From Euryarchaeota archaeon UBA549 (GTDB lineage: Archaea; Thermoplasmatota; Poseidoniia; Poseidoniales; Poseidoniaceae): a stretch of DNA of 12,330 bases. The notes under the pieces were generated by a model that saw only the letters and a program-made list of their open reading frames with translations, was not told the origin of the DNA and made no database searches. The first letter of the stretch is position 1. Each line of letters starts with the position of its first letter. The position numbers and the translations under genes are program-made. The DNA is taken from positions 15,806 to 28,135 of the forward strand of contig DAGF01000019.1 of assembly GCA_002495645.1 (NCBI GenBank). The letters run 5' to 3'. Shown here piece by piece: positions 1-5,849 of the stretch.

Positions 1-120
1 GACGCCATCTTTGCAGACACTGATGTTCCAGAAGGCGAAGAGGCTTGGATTGACCGCAACGCCGAAGAATCCGTCGATGCCGAGATCGCCGAAGGCGACT
101 CTCCCGTTCTCGCTGACTGA
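1..120 (+). CDS. 3' end of an unidentified gene (C-terminal 39 aa)
   Basis: Frame 1 is open from the first base and ends in TGA at 118-120, giving the last 39 residues of a protein whose body lies outside the window. The visible tail is strongly acidic (many Asp and Glu, only one Arg) and low in hydrophobic residues, so it looks like a disordered acidic C-terminus rather than a catalytic domain. No family can be assigned. It is not recognisable as PdxT, the usual partner of the next gene. A 66-nt gap separates it from pdxS on the same strand, so the two could be cotranscribed. The reading frame is plausible but rests on only 120 bases. Confidence 0.55.
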   Translation, partial: DAIFADTDVPEGEEAWIDRNAEESVDAEIAEGDSPVLAD

Positions 121-170
121 ATTCCCTCATCACACGGACACGAACCAACCGTCATAAGGGAGGGCGGTTA

Positions 171-176
171 GGGAGG
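171..176 (+). promoter_or_regulatory. Shine-Dalgarno site of pdxS
   Basis: GGGAGG lies 10 nt before the ATG at 187. An in-frame TTG at 178 is only one base after this motif, too close to use it. The site therefore favours the ATG at 187 as the start of pdxS. Confidence 0.6.
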
Positions 177-186
177 CTTGAGCACC

Positions 187-1176
187 ATGAAAACTGACTT
201 TTCACAACTCCGAATGGGCAGCGACCTCCTCAAGCGTGGCTTTGCGCGAATGCAGCAAGGTGGCGTCATCATGGATGTGGTCAACCCCGAGCAGGCTGCC
301 GTCGCTGAAGACGCTGGAGCCGTGGCTGTCATGGCCCTTGAGCGAGTTCCTGCTGACATCCGAAAAGCTGGCGGCGTGGCACGAATGAGCCACCCCGACA
401 TGATTCAGGGCATCCTCGACTGCACCTCCATTCCGGTGATGGCCAAGTCCCGAATCGGACACGACGGTGAGGCCAGAATCCTCGAAGCCATGGGTGTTGA
501 CATGGTCGACGAAAGCGAAGTCCTAACACCTGCCGACCCCTATTTCCACATCAACAAACACGAGTACGACATTCCCTTCGTTTGCGGTGCGACCGGACTG
601 GGTGAGGCCGTCCGACGAATTTGGGAAGGGGCGGCCATGATCCGAACGAAAGGAGAAGCCGGCACCGGCAACGTGGTTGCCGCCGTCACCCACGCTCGCC
701 TCATCGACCAGGAAATTCAGCAAATTCAATCCCTTGACGACCACGGCCTTGACCTCGCCACGGAGAAAATCATGGAGCGCTACCGAGTGCTATCCTCACA
801 TTCCGAACTCCCCGGCACGCACCTCATGACGCCGTTCGGCGCCATTGACGAGGAGATGCACAAGGGCGTTCGTGGGGTTCTTGATGACGTTCACCGACTG
901 GGCCGACTGCCCGTGGTGACCTTTTCTGCGGGTGGCATCGCCACACCGGCTGATGCTTCGCTCATGATGCGCATGGGAATGGATGGTATCTTTGTGGGTT
1001 CTGGCATCTTCAAATCCAGCGACCCGCCAACCATGGCCGACGCCATTGTGATGGCCACTGCTCATTATGATGAACCCAGCAAGGTCGCAGAAGCCATGGC
1101 CATGATGGAAGGTATTCCAATGAAAGGCGATGAACTGGAAACACTCGAGGTCCGCCTCGACCAGCGTGGCTGGTGA
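187..1176 (+). CDS. pdxS: Pyridoxal 5'-phosphate synthase lyase subunit PdxS
   Basis: PdxS is the (beta/alpha)8-barrel synthase subunit of DXP-independent vitamin B6 synthesis. It builds PLP from ribose 5-phosphate, glyceraldehyde 3-phosphate and ammonia supplied by the glutaminase PdxT. The 329-aa protein carries the family landmarks: the first catalytic Asp in GGVIMDVVNPEQA (Asp30), the Schiff-base lysine in IPVMAKSRIGH (Lys87), the second lysine in MIRTKGEAGTGN (Lys155), and the phosphate-binding GIFVGSGIFKS near 267-277. The length and the extra segment around residues 180-225 fit the longer archaeal form rather than the roughly 294-aa bacterial one. The ATG at 187 is chosen because GGGAGG precedes it at good spacing; a TTG at 178 would add three residues. 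No pdxT is visible beside it. The gene converges on the next gene with one base between the stop codons. Confidence 0.97.
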   Translation: MKTDFSQLRMGSDLLKRGFARMQQGGVIMDVVNPEQAAVAEDAGAVAVMALERVPADIRKAGGVARMSHPDMIQGILDCTSIPVMAKSRIGHDGEARILEAMGVDMVDESEVLTPADPYFHINKHEYDIPFVCGATGLGEAVRRIWEGAAMIRTKGEAGTGNVVAAVTHARLIDQEIQQIQSLDDHGLDLATEKIMERYRVLSSHSELPGTHLMTPFGAIDEEMHKGVRGVLDDVHRLGRLPVVTFSAGGIATPADASLMMRMGMDGIFVGSGIFKSSDPPTMADAIVMATAHYDEPSKVAEAMAMMEGIPMKGDELETLEVRLDQRGW

Positions 1177-1177
1177 A

Positions 1178-1411
1178 TCAATTCAACGGGTCGGAAATTC
1201 CTTCCTCGCCCAAGGTCCACTTGAGTGTCTTGACCACGCCCTGCAGGGCTTTGTGATTTCGGGCTGCTTCCTTCATGCCCTCTTTGTCGTCCTCGTCTTT
1301 GCACGCTTCGTACCAGGACTTCCAATCGTTCATCTTGGTCGTTGCTTGCTCGAGCATGTCTTCAATTTCTGCCCACGTTCGGTCATAGGTGCGATGAGGT
1401 GTTTCGGCCAT
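1178..1411 (-). CDS. Small acidic helical protein, unknown function (77 aa)
   Basis: A 77-aa, mostly helical and acidic protein with four tryptophans (in DRTWAEIED, NDWKSWYEA and TLKWTLGEE). It has no signal peptide, membrane segment or cysteine pair, and I do not recognise its family. It is last in the minus-strand gene block, 50 nt after the nucleotidyltransferase, and its stop is one base from the pdxS stop. No Shine-Dalgarno motif precedes the ATG, but an AT-rich TAAATT (minus strand, 1431-1436) sits 20-25 bases upstream, which would suit a leaderless transcript. The frame fills the space between two firm genes and has a balanced composition, so it is probably real. Confidence 0.7.
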   Translation of the reverse strand: MAETPHRTYDRTWAEIEDMLEQATTKMNDWKSWYEACKDEDDKEGMKEAARNHKALQGVVKTLKWTLGEEGISDPLN

Positions 1412-1430
1412 GTTATCATTGGTGTGCGAG

Positions 1431-1436
1431 AATTTA
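1431..1436 (-). promoter_or_regulatory. Possible TATA-like element for the 77-aa gene
   Basis: On the minus strand the sequence reads GGTAAATTC about 20-25 bases before the ATG at 1411. Archaeal TATA boxes lie about 25-30 bases before the transcription start, so transcription would begin at or near the start codon. That agrees with the absence of a Shine-Dalgarno motif. The evidence is a short match and a spacing only. Confidence 0.3.
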
Positions 1437-1461
1437 CCCTACATAGGGTCTTGCACGACGC

Positions 1462-2526
1462 TCATGAAAAATGCTCAACTTTTTCTCCGATGTAACGGCG
1501 TTCCGAGTCAAGGACGGCACCGTCGCCAATCACGCAATCCTCAACGATACAGTTGGATGGAATAACGACACCCACACCTAACACAGAGTGTACGACTTGA
1601 GCACCCTGGCCGACTTGGCACCCTCTCATGAGAAGGGAGGCTGATATCTTGGCGGCCTCACCGACCTTGCAGTCTGGGCCGAGAACGGCGTTGTCAACAA
1701 CGCCTTGGCACACCACGCTCTGCGCCATGAGCACGCCGTCATTCTCAGCGAACCCTTGGGGGTAGGTGAAGGGAAGTTCGTCGTATCGGGACATCAAGGT
1801 GGATTGGGCCTTGATGAGTTCAAACGGCTGACCAACATCAAACCAAACGCCGTCAATGGTTTGCGCATACATCGGCCAACCGAGTTCAAGCAATGTTGGG
1901 AAGAGTTGCTTACTAAAATCAAATTTTTCACCGACTGGAATGTGTTCAAACACCTCGGGTTCAAGAATGTACAAACCAGCGTTGATGACATTGCTAAAGG
2001 CTTCTTCGGGACGTGGTTTTTCCAAAAAACGACGAATGAATCCTTCTCGAAGTCCACCGTCGACCTCACCCTCTGGGCTCGCCGATAATCCGACAATACC
2101 GAATTCGGAAGGGTTCTCCACTTCCCATAGCGCCATGGTCACCTTTGCGTTGTTTCGCCGGTGAGCATCGAGCAAGGAAGCGATGTCAAAGGAAGCCACG
2201 GCGTCTCCTGAACCCACCACGCAGGTGGATTGAATGGACGCCCTCAACAGGCCAACGCTTCCAGCCGTGCCCATCGGCGTTGCTTCTTGATTGATGCGGG
2301 CTTTCACTGGGCCAGATGGGTCCGACCAGGATTCAACATGGGACTGGAGTTGCTCACCACGGTAGCCGGTGGTGACCACAATCTCGTGAATACCAGCTTC
2401 AACCATGGCGTCCTTGACATAGTCAATCACCGGACGGCCAAGAACCTCCACCATCGGTTTGGGGCGTGTAGCGGTGAGCGGCATCAAACGAGAGCCTTGG
2501 CCGCCCGCCATGATGATGCCCAACAT
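1462..2526 (-). CDS. Sugar-1-phosphate nucleotidyltransferase with C-terminal left-handed beta-helix
   Basis: A 354-aa NTP-transferase enzyme that activates a sugar 1-phosphate with an NTP to form an NDP-sugar and pyrophosphate, feeding glycan or glycolipid synthesis. The N-terminal Rossmann-like domain (1-245) has the signature GGQGSRLMPLT followed by RPKPM (residues 8-25), a GTAGS nucleotide loop (86-90), the metal-binding Asp in GSGDAV (Asp108), EKP (169-171), NAGLY (182-186) and VWFDVG (227-232). Residues 264-345 are hexapeptide-like repeats of a left-handed beta-helix, as in GDP-mannose pyrophosphorylases and archaeal GlmU-like enzymes. Substrate cannot be fixed: mannose-1-P/GTP, glucose-1-P/UTP or dTTP, and GlcNAc-1-P are all possible. 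The ATG at 2526 is preceded by GAGGG (2533-2537) with 6-nt spacing, which overlaps the stop codon of the upstream coiled-coil gene and suggests coupled translation. NDP-sugars could support glycosylation of the exported protein in the same block; this is inference. Confidence 0.9.
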   Translation of the reverse strand: MLGIIMAGGQGSRLMPLTATRPKPMVEVLGRPVIDYVKDAMVEAGIHEIVVTTGYRGEQLQSHVESWSDPSGPVKARINQEATPMGTAGSVGLLRASIQSTCVVGSGDAVASFDIASLLDAHRRNNAKVTMALWEVENPSEFGIVGLSASPEGEVDGGLREGFIRRFLEKPRPEEAFSNVINAGLYILEPEVFEHIPVGEKFDFSKQLFPTLLELGWPMYAQTIDGVWFDVGQPFELIKAQSTLMSRYDELPFTYPQGFAENDGVLMAQSVVCQGVVDNAVLGPDCKVGEAAKISASLLMRGCQVGQGAQVVHSVLGVGVVIPSNCIVEDCVIGDGAVLDSERRYIGEKVEHFS

Positions 2527-2535
2527 CGCAGGCCC

Positions 2536-3537
2536 TCAGCGTCGTCGAATGGGACCCATGCGGCGCATGTTCTTCTTCTTTGAAGAGCCGGACGTTCGCT
2601 TCTTGGTCTTGGCGCCGTCATCTTTGCCCACACCACCGAAGACCAACTCGCCGTCATTGAGCAGGGATTCAACGAGCATATCCGCCACTTCATCGGATTC
2701 AGCACCCGATTTCATCTCTGCCTTGACCGCTTTGTTGTGGTCGGTGATCCAGGACTCTCGCTCTTGACGAGCCATGTTCAACTCGTCTCGTGCCTTGTTG
2801 ACGTTGACCATCATCTCCTCAATTTTCTCGTGAACGCCGTTCGCCTTCTCATGGAATTCCACCGATTCGGTGTGATGACGGTCGCCTTCTGCTTTCAAGA
2901 AATTGCGGTGGTCGAGTGCTTCCTTGTATCCGGCCCACTTTTCGTCGGCACGCTTCAGTGCGTCAACGAAGAGGTTGTGTGCATCATCGGATTCTGCTTT
3001 CAGTGTTGCAATGGCTTCGTCGAGGTTGGAGAGGTCGACTGAGACCATCTCGAATTTGGCCACCTCGGGTTCCAACTCATCCGCTCGGCGCTTCATTCGC
3101 TTGATTTGTTCCATCGTTTCCTTTTCCTTTTTCGTGCTGGAAGACGTGGTCTGAAATTTTTCTTCAAGGTTGTTGATTTGACTGATGAGGTGAGAGTATT
3201 CAGCCGTGGCTGATTTCTTTTCCCCGTGTTCGCCACGGCGACCCTTGGCCTGAGAAAAGAGGTCTCGTAGCTGTTGATTGATGGCGTCTCGCTTGGCCTT
3301 GTGGGCGTTTCGTTCAGCGTGAATGGCGTCCAACTCTGCCTTCATGAGGTCGAGTTTCTCTCGGTGTTCCTTGTATTGGTCTTGAACAGCGTTGCGCTTT
3401 TGCGCCATTGCTCTGCCTTGGTCGCGCAGATTATTACGCGTTTCTCGTAAGCGACGAACCTTGGCTTCCATGTCCCGAAGTTCCGATAACTTGTCGGCGT
3501 CTGGGTTCGGCTCAGCGTCCCTTGGCATCCCGCGCAT
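2536..3537 (-). CDS. COG1340-like archaeal coiled-coil protein with basic C-terminal tail
   Basis: A 333-aa charged, almost wholly helical protein. Heptad-like regions run about 17-95, 113-165 and 170-275, with an Arg/Asn-rich start (RLRETRNNLRDQG) and a central ISQINNLEEKFQTT segment followed by an EKE-rich helix. This layout resembles the archaeal coiled-coil family COG1340, whose biochemical role is not established. Near the C-terminus is DMLVESLLNDGEL, a weaker version of the segment ending the plus-strand coiled-coil proteins. A Lys/Arg-rich tail follows (about 309-333, ending MGPIRRR), which could bind nucleic acid, ribosomes or acidic lipid. There is no signal peptide or membrane segment. 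The ATG at 3537 is preferred because AGGTGGTG (3547-3554) lies 9 nt upstream; a GTG at 3552 would add five residues and an ATG at 3528 would remove three. It lies 55 nt after the membrane-protein gene. Confidence 0.83.
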   Translation of the reverse strand: MRGMPRDAEPNPDADKLSELRDMEAKVRRLRETRNNLRDQGRAMAQKRNAVQDQYKEHREKLDLMKAELDAIHAERNAHKAKRDAINQQLRDLFSQAKGRRGEHGEKKSATAEYSHLISQINNLEEKFQTTSSSTKKEKETMEQIKRMKRRADELEPEVAKFEMVSVDLSNLDEAIATLKAESDDAHNLFVDALKRADEKWAGYKEALDHRNFLKAEGDRHHTESVEFHEKANGVHEKIEEMMVNVNKARDELNMARQERESWITDHNKAVKAEMKSGAESDEVADMLVESLLNDGELVFGGVGKDDGAKTKKRTSGSSKKKNMRRMGPIRRR

Positions 3538-3592
3538 GACCTTGTCCACCACCTACACCATTTCAAGGCTGTGGCTCGCCAAAAACTTGGGA

Positions 3593-5164
3593 TTAAGCGG
3601 TAAAACCGCCAAAGACTTCCAAAAGAAGAAGAATCCCAGCTGAGACCAATCCTAAGCCTCCGAAGAGGTAGGCAACGTAAGTGCTGGTGCTCCTCAACCA
3701 CTGGCGGAACTCAGCTCGGACACGGACATTGATTTGTCGTCCAAGAAGCAACTCACCGTTCGTCTCCTCTAAACGGACGGAAACCGTGGCATCCCCTGTG
3801 GTGGTGGGAATCAGCGTCTGCCATGAGACCGTGCTGTCCTTGAGCAGACCCGACATCTTCCCAAGAACATCGTCGTTGCCTTCCGTAGCCAGAGGGAGAG
3901 CCTCAGCCGACCACCAGTACTTTTCACCAGGCTCAAGGCGGTATGTCAATGCCAAATCCTTCGGCTCAAAATTCGGCGTTTGTACGCGGAACACCACGGT
4001 CCTGGTTTTATCTGAAAGATTGTGAAAGAGCGTGAAGAGGTTCGCTTTGTCCGTGACGACATTTTCCATGTCAACTTCAAAAATCAAATCCGACATCGCC
4101 GGCTTTCGCCCGCTTTCAAGGTCTTGCTTGAGGCGGTCGACCATGCGGAAGAAGGCAGGGCAACGCTGATTGATGAGCCCGAGCAACACCAACCATGCTT
4201 CAAGGGTGAACGTCTCATGTGAAAACACGTGCTCCATCCCTTTCTTGGTCAAAATTTCGCTCATTTCCAATTCCAAGGTCTTCCGGTCGAGTCCTGTTGC
4301 ATGCCGATACAGTGTCATGAGAAATTTCTCATGCGCAAAGTGTCGGTTGACACCCCGCTTGAAACATGCTTCGAGGACCTTGGTGTATTCATCGTATTGC
4401 GAGCGGAGAAGTGGATCCATGTGCGTCTTGATGAGGTCGCTGAACACCATGTTCAGGGTTGAGGGATGGACCGGAGGCGTGTAGGCTGGCAGCAAGCCCG
4501 TTTGCTCAACCATGTTGAAGGGTGTGGAACGGGTAGGAAGATGCTGACCAAAAGAGAGCAGCAGGAAGGAGGCAGATATCAACAAAAACAAGTTCCCAAA
4601 GATGCTTCCCGCACCGTACCAGAACACGCCGATGAGCATCATGGCCGCACCGAAAGCGAGAATGAGGGATTTGGTGTGATGAGCCATCGAGGTTTGGAGT
4701 TGATACAACAGACCGTCGTAGCCGTGAAGGGATTGCACTGAGCGATGTTCGCTGTTCGAGGCTTCAACGCGCTCATGGAAGGTGGACAAGGAAATATTCA
4801 CGCGGTATCGGTGGAAACTGACCGCAAGGATGTAGCCCAAGACCACCACAAAAGAAAGACTCGCAGTAAACGTGGCGAATCCCATGCCGAGGTTTGGCTC
4901 GATGTTGTCCAGCCAAAACGTGGGCGATGATTGAGAAAAGGCCCATGTTGAGAAATACATCAACGCCCCAAACGCTGGAAGGAACATGATGAGTCGCAGA
5001 CCAGAACTGACAATTTGTCGGTCGATGGCATGGACAATGGATTCCGAGAGCCGAAAACCGAATCGCTCTTCGCTCGCAGATGGAGGAGTTTCTTCACCGT
5101 CCAGTTCAGACGGGGCGTCTTCTGCCATGGTTCGGGATGAATTGCTCTGTTCTAAAGTGTTCAC
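3593..5164 (-). CDS. Multi-pass membrane protein with large soluble domain, unknown function
   Basis: A 523-aa integral membrane protein of no family I recognise. After an acidic hydrophilic N-terminus (1-50), membrane segments are visible at about 56-76, 98-117, 165-186, 188-207 and 496-516. Between the fourth and fifth lies a roughly 290-residue soluble region. Its first part (235-355) is helical and its second (about 360-485) alternates like a beta-sandwich. The last helix leaves only a few residues after it. With the N-terminus inside, the soluble region would face the cytoplasm, but topology is not settled. The GTG start at 5164 forms a GTGA overlap with the stop of the DtxR-family gene, implying translational coupling. 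An ATG at 5128 (511 aa) is the alternative; neither has a strong Shine-Dalgarno site. No transporter or enzyme motif was seen. Confidence 0.85.
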   Translation of the reverse strand: MNTLEQSNSSRTMAEDAPSELDGEETPPSASEERFGFRLSESIVHAIDRQIVSSGLRLIMFLPAFGALMYFSTWAFSQSSPTFWLDNIEPNLGMGFATFTASLSFVVVLGYILAVSFHRYRVNISLSTFHERVEASNSEHRSVQSLHGYDGLLYQLQTSMAHHTKSLILAFGAAMMLIGVFWYGAGSIFGNLFLLISASFLLLSFGQHLPTRSTPFNMVEQTGLLPAYTPPVHPSTLNMVFSDLIKTHMDPLLRSQYDEYTKVLEACFKRGVNRHFAHEKFLMTLYRHATGLDRKTLELEMSEILTKKGMEHVFSHETFTLEAWLVLLGLINQRCPAFFRMVDRLKQDLESGRKPAMSDLIFEVDMENVVTDKANLFTLFHNLSDKTRTVVFRVQTPNFEPKDLALTYRLEPGEKYWWSAEALPLATEGNDDVLGKMSGLLKDSTVSWQTLIPTTTGDATVSVRLEETNGELLLGRQINVRVRAEFRQWLRSTSTYVAYLFGGLGLVSAGILLLLEVFGGFTA

Positions 5165-5829
5165 ACCGTATCGTTGATGATTTCAACAAAAACACCGTTC
5201 ATCCAACGCTCCGAAAGAATGGCTTCCTGTCCGTCGGCAACAAAGGAATCGGGACCCGTTCGAACGATGGAGGAACCGACACGAAAACCTCCCGCATCGA
5301 GGGCTTGTGCCTCATCCGCCGCCATGAAAATGGCTGAAAGCGTCGCCGGCGTGTCCGTGTTGAGGTTCATCAACGAGACCGATGATGGGCGCTTGGAAAG
5401 ACGTGCAGCAATGTCGGGCGTGGGTTGTGGAATATCTCGTCCGCTGGGGTCTTTTGTCTCTGGTGTTATCAAGCGAGAAAGCGCTACCTCCATGTCGTCA
5501 TCAATGGCGTGCTCGAGGCGACAAGCCGTCTCGTGGGGATTACCGTCATAGGGCAGGATCTCGAGCAAAACCTCTGCCAATCGATGCCTTCGCTTCATTT
5601 TCTGCCCGTGCACCAAACCTGCTTCTGTGAGTCGTGCCCCCTTGTAAGGGATGTACTCGAGGTAACCGCGCACAGCAAGGCGCTGGACCATCTCAGTGGC
5701 CGAGGCAGGGCTGACGTCCAACTTTGCGGCGAGGTCGCCTGTTCGCACAATGCCCCCGGGTTCGGCCTCGTGAAATTCGTACATCATCTCGAGGTATTCA
5801 TCTTCAAATTCTTGAAAATGGCCCACCAT
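5161..5829 (-). CDS. DtxR/IdeR/MntR-family metal-dependent transcriptional regulator
   Basis: A 222-aa regulator whose family senses Fe(II) or Mn(II) and represses or activates metal-homeostasis genes as a DNA-binding dimer. The N-terminal winged helix includes recognition region VSPASATEMVQRL (39-51) and wing segment YIPYKGARLTEAG (59-71). The dimerisation/metal domain contains RRHRLAE (His82, Glu86) and ACRLEHAIDDD (Cys103, Glu106, His107), which align with DtxR His79, Glu83, Cys102, Glu105 and His106. Position 11 is Glu where DtxR has Met10. The linker around 125-135 keeps a GRDIP remnant of the usual motif, and the C-terminal region (about 150-222) fits an SH3-like FeoA-type domain. The ATG at 5829 has a strong AGGAGGGA site 6 nt upstream. 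It sits between two envelope-protein genes and overlaps the downstream one, so it may regulate its own operon. Cysteine at position 103 favours iron over manganese by family knowledge; the effector is unproven. Confidence 0.92.
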   Translation of the reverse strand: MVGHFQEFEDEYLEMMYEFHEAEPGGIVRTGDLAAKLDVSPASATEMVQRLAVRGYLEYIPYKGARLTEAGLVHGQKMKRRHRLAEVLLEILPYDGNPHETACRLEHAIDDDMEVALSRLITPETKDPSGRDIPQPTPDIAARLSKRPSSVSLMNLNTDTPATLSAIFMAADEAQALDAGGFRVGSSIVRTGPDSFVADGQEAILSERWMNGVFVEIINDTV

Positions 5830-5835
5830 CGCTAA

Positions 5836-5843
5836 TCCCTCCT
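5836..5843 (-). promoter_or_regulatory. Strong Shine-Dalgarno site of the DtxR-family gene
   Basis: AGGAGGGA on the minus strand lies 6 nt before the ATG at 5829 and within the 20-nt gap after the preceding stop codon (5850-5852). It fixes the regulator's start and supports its translation as an internal operon gene. Confidence 0.7.
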
Positions 5844-5849
5844 CATCAA

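Noticed and set aside
178..186. TTG start for pdxS
   Set aside because: The TTG is one base from the Shine-Dalgarno motif, while the ATG at 187 has usable spacing and an N-terminus typical of PdxS.
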